From the NCBI GenBank assembly GCA_902551185.1, contig CACDCN010000008.1, forward strand, positions 1 to 50,211: a stretch of DNA of 50,211 nucleotides. Reading direction: 5' to 3'. Every line of letters begins with the position of its first letter. Within the stretch, counting starts at the first letter, position 1. Under the pieces are notes generated by a model. It ran no database searches and was not told where the DNA came from. It saw only the letters and a list, made by a program, of their open reading frames with translations. This DNA comes from an uncultured SAR86 cluster bacterium (lineage in GTDB: Bacteria; Pseudomonadota; Gammaproteobacteria; Magnimaribacterales; D2472). Below are positions 26,515 through 34,649 of the stretch, piece after piece. Position numbers and translations under genes: made by a program.

Positions 26515-28713
26515 ATGCAGCTAAAACACATAAAACTATCAGGTTTTAAAAGTTTCGTCGATCCAACGAAAATATCATTTTCTACCAATATGGTTGGAGT
26601 TGTGGGACCAAATGGATGCGGAAAATCAAATGTTATAGATGCTGTGCGTTGGGTGCTTGGAGAACTTTCAGCAAAAAACCTTCGTGGTGAATCAATGGTG
26701 GATGTTATTTTTAATGGTTCTGAAAAAAGAAAACCTTCTGGTCAATGCAGCATTGAACTTCTTTTTGATAATTCTAATGCCAAAATTGGTGGCGAATATG
26801 CATCTTTTAATGAAGTTTCAATTAAAAGAGTTATGACAAGAGATGCTCAATCAGATTACTTTATTAATAATACAAAATGCAGGAGAAAAGATGTCCAAGA
26901 TATTTTTCTTGGTACTGGTTTAGGCCCAAGTTCTTATGCAATTATTGAACAGGGAATGGTTAGCAAGCTTGTAAGTGCAAAACCAGATGAACTTAGAACC
27001 CATATTGAAGAAGCTGCTGGGGTATCCAAATACAGAGAAAGAAGAAGGGAAACAGAGTCAAGAATTAAACGCACAAAAGAAAATCTCTCAAGGGTAAAAG
27101 ATATACGCGATGAAATTGGAAGACTTATCAGAAGATTGGAAAATCAAGCCAAAGCTGCAGATAAGTACAATAAACTTAAAAAAGATAAAACAAAATTAGA
27201 GCTTGATAAAGCAATATTATTTTCGATGGAAGCAAAAAATAATCGAGATAAATTGCAGAAGAAATTGGATGCACATAATCGTGACCTGAAAATCAAAAAT
27301 GCTGAATCAGAAACAATCCAATCACAAATAGATCAATTTAGAACTGAGAATGAGTCCTTATTGAGTGAATATGAATTAGCGCAAAAGAATTTCTATGCAG
27401 TTGGTGCAGAAATTGCAAAAAGAGAAGCTAATTTACAAAATATTAATAAATCAGAATCAGAGACTAAATATAGCCTTCAAAAAGCAAAAGATAATTATGA
27501 AAAAGCCAAAGAAACTGAGAAAAATTTTGATGAATTAAGTCCAAGTGAGAAAGCTATGCATATCCTGGATAGCATCATCCTTACAATAGATAAATTTAAC
27601 ATTAATAATGAAAGTATTAGAGAAAAAGCTAAGGAGCTTAAAAAATTACTTACAGAAATTTTAAATGTTGCATCAGCTCAATCAAAAACATTAACCGATG
27701 AATATCTTTCTCGTCAAAATGATTTAGAGGAACAAATCGAGGAAGCAGAAAAGCTTAAGAGCTCTATCCAGGATGAAATGAAAGACTTTGTAAGTAAAAG
27801 CTCAGATGCAGAGTCAATTCTAGTCGCACTTAGACAAAAACAATCAAAATTTAATGATGAAATGAGAGATCTAGAAAATAAAAAATCTATTTCAGATTTA
27901 GACTCTAAATCTATTTCTGAAAAAATAACAAATATTCGTCTTGAGCTCAAAACATATGAAATAAATCTAGATAATTCAAATAAAAAAATTAAGGAAGCTG
28001 GAATAGATATTGATACTGTTAATTTTTCAGATTATGAAGATACGACATTAGATGAAATCGAAGATAACTTAACTGATATAGAAACTAAAATAATTAGATT
28101 GGGCGCAATTAACCTAGCTGCACCAGAAGAGATTGCGGATGAATCAAAAAGAAAAGAAGAACTCGATGAGCAATATGATGACCTTACAGAAGCATTAGAT
28201 AAACTTAATGGCGCTATTAAGAAAATTGATAACGAAACAAAAACAATATTCAAAGATAGTTTTGATGCTGTTAATTTAAAGCTTAAAGAAATGTTTCCAA
28301 AGTTATTTGGGGGAGGTGTTGCTGAGCTCACCTTAACCGATGATGATCCATTGCATGCTGGAGTAGTTTTAATGGCAAGACCTCCAGGAAAAAAGAATTC
28401 ATCTATTTCACAATTATCAGGTGGAGAAAAGGCTTTAACGGCTTTAGCTTTAGTGTTTGCTATTTTTGATCTTAATCCAGCACCATTTTGTTTATTAGAT
28501 GAAGTAGACGCACCTTTAGACGACTTAAATACTCTTCGATTTATAAATATGGTTGAAGAAATGTCAAAGTCGATACAATTTATTTTTATTACTCATAATA
28601 AAGTTTCTATGGAGCGAAGTGATTATTTAATGGGAGTTACAATGCAAGAGGCTGGTGTTTCAAGAATGGTATCCGTTGACGTCAATCAAGCACTTAAATT
28701 AGCTGAATCATAA
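26515..28713 (+). CDS. smc: Short SMC chromosome-segregation ATPase lacking a visible hinge
   Basis: Both ATPase halves are clearly those of gammaproteobacterial SMC. The N-terminal head has Walker A GPNGCGKSNVID, FNGSEKRKPSGQ and EEAAGVSKYRERRRE. The C-terminal head has LGAINLAAPEE, FPKLFGGGVAEL, signature LSGGEKALTALALVFAIF, Walker B FCLLDEVDAPLDD and THNK. Total length is only 732 residues against about 1150-1190 in the family. The region between the heads (about 200-590) is nearly all charged helix. A short break at about 340-395 (ELSPSEKAMHILDS...) occupies the hinge position, and no hinge-like glycine-rich domain is seen. The frame is intact, with no stop codon or obvious frameshift. 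It overlaps nothing and is followed directly by zipA. Confidence 0.9.
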   Translation: MQLKHIKLSGFKSFVDPTKISFSTNMVGVVGPNGCGKSNVIDAVRWVLGELSAKNLRGESMVDVIFNGSEKRKPSGQCSIELLFDNSNAKIGGEYASFNEVSIKRVMTRDAQSDYFINNTKCRRKDVQDIFLGTGLGPSSYAIIEQGMVSKLVSAKPDELRTHIEEAAGVSKYRERRRETESRIKRTKENLSRVKDIRDEIGRLIRRLENQAKAADKYNKLKKDKTKLELDKAILFSMEAKNNRDKLQKKLDAHNRDLKIKNAESETIQSQIDQFRTENESLLSEYELAQKNFYAVGAEIAKREANLQNINKSESETKYSLQKAKDNYEKAKETEKNFDELSPSEKAMHILDSIILTIDKFNINNESIREKAKELKKLLTEILNVASAQSKTLTDEYLSRQNDLEEQIEEAEKLKSSIQDEMKDFVSKSSDAESILVALRQKQSKFNDEMRDLENKKSISDLDSKSISEKITNIRLELKTYEINLDNSNKKIKEAGIDIDTVNFSDYEDTTLDEIEDNLTDIETKIIRLGAINLAAPEEIADESKRKEELDEQYDDLTEALDKLNGAIKKIDNETKTIFKDSFDAVNLKLKEMFPKLFGGGVAELTLTDDDPLHAGVVLMARPPGKKNSSISQLSGGEKALTALALVFAIFDLNPAPFCLLDEVDAPLDDLNTLRFINMVEEMSKSIQFIFITHNKVSMERSDYLMGVTMQEAGVSRMVSVDVNQALKLAES

Positions 28714-29328
28714 ATGACTACCAATTCAGAAATTTATTTAATTGGACTAGCCATATTAATATTTTTAATAATAGTATTTTTGTATATAAGAAAAATTTCG
28801 AACTCGAGCAAACTTAAACTTAGGATTGAGGACGAGCCTAATTCGCTCGAATCTTCTGAGGTAGATTCAAATATTAATAATCAACAACTCTTTGAATATG
28901 AGGACAGTAAGAAAGAGCAAGAGTTAGCAATTTTAAATTTAATTTCTATAGACAGATCTATGTATGATATAGAGCAGTTCTTTGGATTTCTTTCTAACTA
29001 TGGCGCAAAAATCAACAATAAATTTTTCTCTTTCAATAATGAAGATGGAATGGAAAGATTTAGAGTTATAAATGCATTAAACCCTGGTACTTTTGAAAAC
29101 GATACAAAGACCTTTGCAATTGCAATTGTTGCAGATCTTATGTCGGCAGATGATCCATTAGATACAGTAAAACAAATGGTTGAATTTTCTATAAATTTTG
29201 CTGATAAATTTCACGCATCCCTTTGCGATGAAGAAAGGACCCCAATCACGAAACAAATGATTTCACATATGGAATCCAGGGCTCAAGATGTAGCAAGAAT
29301 AAAACAACTTTCTAACCATAATGATTAA
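28714..29328 (+). CDS. zipA: Cell division protein ZipA
   Basis: 204 residues with an N-terminal membrane span (LIGLAILIFLIIVFLYI), a short variable linker (~residues 30-75) and a C-terminal domain. That domain carries the ZipA pattern ALNPGTFEND...FAIAIVADL and ends CDEERTPITKQMISHMESRAQDV. ZipA anchors FtsZ to the membrane in Gammaproteobacteria. The linker is much shorter than the Pro/Gln-rich one of Escherichia coli. It starts at the base after the smc stop. Confidence 0.85.
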   Translation: MTTNSEIYLIGLAILIFLIIVFLYIRKISNSSKLKLRIEDEPNSLESSEVDSNINNQQLFEYEDSKKEQELAILNLISIDRSMYDIEQFFGFLSNYGAKINNKFFSFNNEDGMERFRVINALNPGTFENDTKTFAIAIVADLMSADDPLDTVKQMVEFSINFADKFHASLCDEERTPITKQMISHMESRAQDVARIKQLSNHND

Positions 29329-29345
29329 TAAGGAATGTTAGTTGA

Positions 29346-30632
29346 ATGAATGATCCTTGGAAAATTATCAAAGAATTAGAAAGCGATAATAGCCGTTTAT
29401 TTAAAGAGGATGTTGTTGAAAATAATTTGAATAATATTGAATTTCAAGAAGGTCTTTCAATGTGCTTAGATCCACTTATAACCTTTGGAGTAAAACAAGT
29501 TCCAGAATCAGAACAAGATGGAGATGGTTTGAAATGGGATGACTTTAAGAAAGATATTGATCTATTAGTTGAAAGAGAAAAAACAGGCCATGCAGCTAGA
29601 GATTTAATAATTGACTTAATGAGTTCTGCTAAAAAAGATCAATGGAATGATTGGTATAGAAGAATATTAATAAAAGATCTTAGGTGTGGCGTGAGTGAAA
29701 AAACAGTCAATAATGTTGCAAAAAGAATGGATTTAGAATTTAAAGTTCCAATTTTTTCATGCATGCTTGCACATGATGGTGCAAAACATCCAAAAAAGAT
29801 AAAAGGAGATTGTTTAGTTGAATATAAATATGACGGGGTTAGAGTAATCGCTATAGTTAAGAATGGAAAAGCAACTTTATATAGTCGTAATGGAAAAATA
29901 TTTCATAATTTCCCCCATATCGAGAATGCTTTAAGCAAATCTGAATACAATAATATTGTATTTGATGGAGAGGTTATGAGCGATGATTTCCAAGCTTTAA
30001 TGAAACAAGTTTATAGAAAATCAGGAGCTCAAACAGATGATGCTTATCTTGCTCTATTTGATATTCTTCCATTGAAAGAATTTAATGAAGGTAAAAGTAA
30101 ACTTAGTTCAATTGAAAGAAAAAAGGAATTAAATAAGCTATCAAAGAGTTTTGAAAATGCAATCAAATTAGTAGATTATGAAGTAATAAATTTTGATGAA
30201 AAGAATGGTCAGGATAAATTTGCAAGCATGAATAAAGAAGCTTTAGAGAAAGGCTTCGAAGGCTTAATGATCAAACCAAATGATAATTATTATGAATGCA
30301 AAAGAAGCCATGCTTGGTTAAAAATCAAACCTTTTATTGAGGTTACTTTAAAAATTATAGATATTCAGGAGGGTACTGGAAAACATTCCGGTAAGCTGGG
30401 CGCATTTCATGTAGAGGGTGATGATGATGGAAAATTCTTTTCATTAAGTGTAGGCAGCGGTTTAACTGACGAGGAAAGAGAGAAATTTTGGGCATCAAAA
30501 GACAAACTAATAGGAAGACTTGTTGAAATTAGAGCAGATGCAATAACTCAAAGCATTGAAGGAGAACATTACAGCTTGAGATTCCCTAGATTCAAAAATT
30601 TTAGAGGTTTTAAAAAGGATGAAAAAATATAA
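29346..30632 (+). CDS. ATP-dependent DNA ligase (T4-type)
   Basis: A 428-residue nucleotidyltransferase-type ligase. Motif I is EYKYDGVR with the adenylated lysine at 161, followed by YSRNGK (motif Ia), FDGEVM (III), EGLMIK (IV) and RSHAWLKIKPF (V). The N-terminal helical domain contains WYRRILIKDLRCGVS, which resembles the matching region of T4 DNA ligase. The C-terminal OB fold starts near VTLKIIDIQEGTGKHSGKLGAF. There are no BRCT, HhH or zinc-finger segments, so this is not the NAD+-dependent LigA normally found after zipA. It has no exonuclease or Ku-type partner nearby. It overlaps the SLT-like gene by 14 bases. Confidence 0.92.
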   Translation: MNDPWKIIKELESDNSRLFKEDVVENNLNNIEFQEGLSMCLDPLITFGVKQVPESEQDGDGLKWDDFKKDIDLLVEREKTGHAARDLIIDLMSSAKKDQWNDWYRRILIKDLRCGVSEKTVNNVAKRMDLEFKVPIFSCMLAHDGAKHPKKIKGDCLVEYKYDGVRVIAIVKNGKATLYSRNGKIFHNFPHIENALSKSEYNNIVFDGEVMSDDFQALMKQVYRKSGAQTDDAYLALFDILPLKEFNEGKSKLSSIERKKELNKLSKSFENAIKLVDYEVINFDEKNGQDKFASMNKEALEKGFEGLMIKPNDNYYECKRSHAWLKIKPFIEVTLKIIDIQEGTGKHSGKLGAFHVEGDDDGKFFSLSVGSGLTDEEREKFWASKDKLIGRLVEIRADAITQSIEGEHYSLRFPRFKNFRGFKKDEKI

Positions 30633-31230
30633 AATTAATTATTTTTTATTTCTAATAGCAATTATTTTTATACAATCATGTGCTACAAGACCGCCTGAAA
30701 ATCCTGACAATATATGCTTAATCTTTAAAGAGAAAAAAAATTGGTATAAGGCAGCAATTAGAAGTGAGAAACGTTGGAAAATACCACCATATGTTTTAAT
30801 GTCCTTTGTCTATCAGGAATCAAGTTTTAAAGCTGATGCAAGGCCTGAAAGAGAAAAAATATTAGGTTTTATTCCTTGGTTTAGACCTTCTTCTGCTGTT
30901 GGCTATTCCCAGGCCTTAAAGAATACATGGGAAGATTATAAAGATGAAACTGGAAATAGTAGGGCAAATAGGAAAGATTTTTATGACTCAGCTGATTTTA
31001 TTGGATGGTATGCCAGTAAAGGATACTATCAAGGTTTTGAAAAAACAGATGCTAGATCTTTATATCTTGCCTATCATGAAGGGTATGGAGGTTTTGAAAA
31101 GAAAACCTACAGAAAGAAACAATGGTTGATTAAAGTTGCCGACAGAGTTCAGGCTAAATCAACAAAATATCAAAAACAATACTGGGGATGTGCAAAAGAA
31201 TTAAAAAGAAAAAGGTTTTTATTTTTTTAG
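30619..31230 (+). CDS. Lipoprotein with SLT-like (lytic transglycosylase) domain
   Basis: 203 residues, beginning with a lipoprotein signal (FLLIAIIFIQSC; Cys21 as lipobox). KIPPYVLMSFVYQESSF includes the glutamate expected for a lytic transglycosylase, followed by AVGYSQALKNTW as the GxxQ block and LAYHEGYGG in the place of the AYNAG motif. It probably cuts peptidoglycan at the outer membrane inner leaflet. The basic C-terminal tail (KELKRKRFLFF) is unusual. It converges with the M16C peptidase with zero spacing. Confidence 0.8.
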   Translation: MKKYKINYFLFLIAIIFIQSCATRPPENPDNICLIFKEKKNWYKAAIRSEKRWKIPPYVLMSFVYQESSFKADARPEREKILGFIPWFRPSSAVGYSQALKNTWEDYKDETGNSRANRKDFYDSADFIGWYASKGYYQGFEKTDARSLYLAYHEGYGGFEKKTYRKKQWLIKVADRVQAKSTKYQKQYWGCAKELKRKRFLFF

Positions 31231-34098
31231 CTAAATATTTCTAATATTAAAGTTTAGATTTTTAATTTCTTCAATATAACTTTCACCAGCTATTAATGAT
31301 CTTTTTGATTCATTGAATAAGTATTTTCTTGACACCTCAACAAGATTGTCAATAGTGCAGTCTTTAATTTTAGATCTAAAGGCTAATCTTTTTTCTTTAT
31401 CTTTGTTATCAAGGATATTTATAAAATCATTCATTGCTTCGCCATAGGGTGACAATGGTTTATCGATACTAGATATTACTCCTAGGATACCTTCATTTAA
31501 TTGTTCTTCTGAAATATTCTTTAAGGACCATCGTCTTGATTTTTCGAAGTCATCAAAAGTTTTAGTGCATCTAGGATCTCGATATGAAAAGAATTTAAAG
31601 ATCTTATTATTTGAATCTTGCATTGCGCCAGCACCATATGCACCACCTTTTTCCCTAATAGCTGAATGTAAATATCCATTTCTTAGGACTGCACCAAGAA
31701 CAGTTAGGGCAGGAGCATCATCATGAAATGAATCTACAGTTGGGAATGCTTCAGCACAATAGCAGACTTGTGCACCAGTTATCCATCCTACTGGGTTATT
31801 CTGAATATCAAGATAGTTTTGAATTTCTAGATTACTATCAGAATTTTCAAATTTAAAATTAATATTAGTTTTTTCTTGGTTGAGAGACGATGCTGTAAAA
31901 GTGTATATTGGCGATGTCTTTATTTTATCTTTTATCGATGACAATAAGTTTATATATTCTTCAAGACTATTATTTTGATCTATAGTTTTTGATAAGTTGC
32001 GTGTATTTGTAATAAAGTTCAAACCTGAAGTTATATCATTAGTTGCAGCTATATTATTTATTTGAGCTGCAGCATTACTCATAGCAAGTATATGACCATT
32101 TTGAATAATAGATTTTTCACTATCTGAAGCTACAAAATTTAATAGGTCTTTTATTCGGCTTTCATTAGTAAAATCAGCATCTGAGATAGTTTTAATTAAT
32201 ATATCTTGCATCTTATTCACATTCTTTTCCAAAGATTTTGATGTGATTTTTAAAGCTAATTTATGTTCACTATTGTTACTATTTGGCAGCAATATAAAAT
32301 TTGATGATATACCTCCAGTTATAGCTGCTTGTATTTTTTGCACTTCCTCATAACTCATATTATTGAATCCTATATTCGTAAGTGAATTTGCAAATAAAGA
32401 AGCAATTTTTAACTCATCAGCTGAAAGGTTGGAGCATGGATAGATTATTGAGTGATAGGTAATTCCATTTGTTCCAGTTTTATAAAAGTAATTATTTGTA
32501 TTTCCAATATTGGTAATAGTTGATTCTGCATAATTTCTTGTATGTGGAATATCCTCTTTTGTTACCTTTGGAAGTACCTCAGGGTCGTCAATTGATTCTT
32601 GCCTTTTTTTTAGTTCTGATGAGAGATCAATGATTTGCTGTTTATCATTGTCTGATAAATCTTTTGATTTTTTAGCAATTTTATTTTTAATCTTTTCTTC
32701 ATTTTTATTGTTAAATTCTGGATCAGGAATTAAAGCGTAATTTACTCTATGATTATTTTTAATAATTTTTTCATTAATAATTTTTTCAATATAACCATCT
32801 TCTTTTAAATTATCTTTGATAATTGAAAATGATGAATCTAGATCTAAAACTTTTAAAGGATCATCATTATGAATACATGCTGGCAGACAGCTCAACATAA
32901 TTTGAAGGCCATAAGGCATACCAGATCCAGTAATTTCTCTTTGTCTTATTTCTAATTGATGTAGAGACGACTCAATATGGTCTTTATCAATGCCTTTTTT
33001 TACAACATCTTTTAAACAATTTATTATCAAATCTTGAACCTCTTTTTGCTTATTAGATTGAACACCTTCCAAGCCTGCAGCAAAAACTAGTTCCTTGTGA
33101 TCGGTTTCAAGCCCAGTTAATGGCGATAGTGATTTTCCTAGATCAGTATTCTCAAGAACTTTTCTAAGCGGTGATGCAGAATTATCTAATAAAATATTAG
33201 ACATTAAAAATGATTCTAGTAATTCAACTGGGTTATGACTTTCACCCAAGAGCCAGCTTAAGACGACATGATGATTGTTTTCATCATTTGGCATTGGATT
33301 GTAAAACTCTGCAACAGTTTTTGGTGAGCTTATTCTATTTTCATTTTTAACACTAATTGATTGATCGGACGGCTTAAAATTAGTTAGTACATTTTTATTT
33401 ATGTAGTTTTGCACTTCATCAACATCAATATTTCCATATGTAAAGAAGGTAGCATTTGAAGGATGGTAATGTTTTTTATGAAAGTCAATTAGATATTCAT
33501 GAGTAAGGTCAATGATATTTTCTGGATTTCCACCGCTATTATGTTTATATGTAGACGATGAATATAAATGTTTTGATAATCCATGCCACAATTGGCTAGT
33601 TACAGCGCTCATAGCACCTTTCATCTCATTAAATACAACTCCTTTTACCTCTAATTCGCTATCTATGTTTTTTTGATCACTAAATTCAAGTCTATGACCC
33701 TCTTGATAGAAATCTAATTTATCTAAATTTGGAAAAAAGGATGAATCAAGATATACGCTTAGCAGGTTTTTAAAATCTTTATTATTAAGTGTAGCAAATG
33801 GATATGCGGTCCAATCGCTAGATGTAAATGCATTCATAAAAGTATTAAGGGATCTTCGTATCATCATAAAAAATGGGTCCCTGACAGGATATTTTTTAGA
33901 TCCACACAGCGCGGTATGTTCTAATATGTGTGCAACACCGGTAGAATCCTCAGGTATTGTCCTAAAAGCAACCATAAATACTTTTTCATCGCTATTAGAA
34001 TCTAAATGAATATGCTTGCAATTAAATTCAGATTCAGTATATATTTGTGCATTGAGGTCTAATAATTTTATATATTTTTGGTCTTCTAAATTAAACAT
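31231..34098 (-). CDS. M16C-family zinc metallopeptidase (PreP/presequence-protease type)
   Basis: A 955-residue insulinase-clan enzyme. The inverted zinc motif HILEH (near residue 57) sits in the sequence PEDSTGVAHILEHTALCGSKKYPVRDPFF, which is distinctive for the M16C group. The third ligand Glu is in the EVKGVVFNEMKGAMS segment. Length and the inactive C-terminal half (REKGGAYGAGAM, then FFSYRDPR) match. It degrades peptides and has no clear signal peptide, so a cytoplasmic or periplasmic site cannot be decided. Its ATG is 9 bases from the start of the divergent DUF4136 lipoprotein gene. Confidence 0.92.
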   Translation of the reverse strand: MFNLEDQKYIKLLDLNAQIYTESEFNCKHIHLDSNSDEKVFMVAFRTIPEDSTGVAHILEHTALCGSKKYPVRDPFFMMIRRSLNTFMNAFTSSDWTAYPFATLNNKDFKNLLSVYLDSSFFPNLDKLDFYQEGHRLEFSDQKNIDSELEVKGVVFNEMKGAMSAVTSQLWHGLSKHLYSSSTYKHNSGGNPENIIDLTHEYLIDFHKKHYHPSNATFFTYGNIDVDEVQNYINKNVLTNFKPSDQSISVKNENRISSPKTVAEFYNPMPNDENNHHVVLSWLLGESHNPVELLESFLMSNILLDNSASPLRKVLENTDLGKSLSPLTGLETDHKELVFAAGLEGVQSNKQKEVQDLIINCLKDVVKKGIDKDHIESSLHQLEIRQREITGSGMPYGLQIMLSCLPACIHNDDPLKVLDLDSSFSIIKDNLKEDGYIEKIINEKIIKNNHRVNYALIPDPEFNNKNEEKIKNKIAKKSKDLSDNDKQQIIDLSSELKKRQESIDDPEVLPKVTKEDIPHTRNYAESTITNIGNTNNYFYKTGTNGITYHSIIYPCSNLSADELKIASLFANSLTNIGFNNMSYEEVQKIQAAITGGISSNFILLPNSNNSEHKLALKITSKSLEKNVNKMQDILIKTISDADFTNESRIKDLLNFVASDSEKSIIQNGHILAMSNAAAQINNIAATNDITSGLNFITNTRNLSKTIDQNNSLEEYINLLSSIKDKIKTSPIYTFTASSLNQEKTNINFKFENSDSNLEIQNYLDIQNNPVGWITGAQVCYCAEAFPTVDSFHDDAPALTVLGAVLRNGYLHSAIREKGGAYGAGAMQDSNNKIFKFFSYRDPRCTKTFDDFEKSRRWSLKNISEEQLNEGILGVISSIDKPLSPYGEAMNDFINILDNKDKEKRLAFRSKIKDCTIDNLVEVSRKYLFNESKRSLIAGESYIEEIKNLNFNIRNI

Positions 34099-34107
34099 AT
34101 AATACCT

Positions 34108-34641
34108 ATGAAAAAAACAACAATTCTAACAAGCTTAATACTTCTAATTGGATGCTCAACCACTTATTCTAATCTTAAGATTGATTCAATTGAGACTTTC
34201 AATCTAGATAATTATAACGATTTTAATATAAAGATAAATGATTCAAGCATTAGCGCAGATGTAAATCCTATTATTCTTGAAAAATTTAGACAAAATTTAA
34301 AAAATGCAATTGAAGAGAAAGGATTGCAATATAAAAAAGATTCAAATTTAGTATTTGATATTAACTTCACAACAAAAGATGTAGTGGAGTCTGACAGGTT
34401 AGGCTATTATCCTCCAAATGCTACCTTTATTCATTCAAATTACTATAGGTATAACTATGCTTTTAGAGATCATGTCTATACTTTTACTAACAACATTTTA
34501 AGAGTAAATTTAAAAGATATTGAACAGGATAAGACTGTTTGGACTGTTGTTACTGTATGGAGAGATGGCTCAAGCAGATCAATTTCATCAGAAGATGCTT
34601 CAAATATTCTCGTTGATGAAATAATGATAAGTTTTTTATAA
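34108..34641 (+). CDS. DUF4136-type lipoprotein
   Basis: 177 residues with a lipoprotein signal (TSLILLIGC, Cys16) and a single domain. It has the ADVNPIILEKFRQNLKNAIEEKGLQY helix, DINFTTKDVVE and a C-terminal WRDGSSRSISSEDASNILVDEI segment typical of DUF4136 proteins. The function of that family is unknown. The sulfatase-like gene starts 8 bases downstream, probably cotranscribed. Confidence 0.7.
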   Translation: MKKTTILTSLILLIGCSTTYSNLKIDSIETFNLDNYNDFNIKINDSSISADVNPIILEKFRQNLKNAIEEKGLQYKKDSNLVFDINFTTKDVVESDRLGYYPPNATFIHSNYYRYNYAFRDHVYTFTNNILRVNLKDIEQDKTVWTVVTVWRDGSSRSISSEDASNILVDEIMISFL

Positions 34642-34649
34642 ATTAAGTT

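Noticed and set aside
26515-28713. SMC as a frameshifted or pseudogene copy
   Set aside because: The frame is continuous from Walker A to the C-terminus with all ATPase motifs intact, so decay is unlikely; an assembly deletion cannot be excluded from one sequence.
29346-31230. Prophage or mobile island carrying the ATP-dependent ligase
   Set aside because: There is no integrase, structural phage gene, tRNA junction or repeat nearby, and base composition is like the surroundings.
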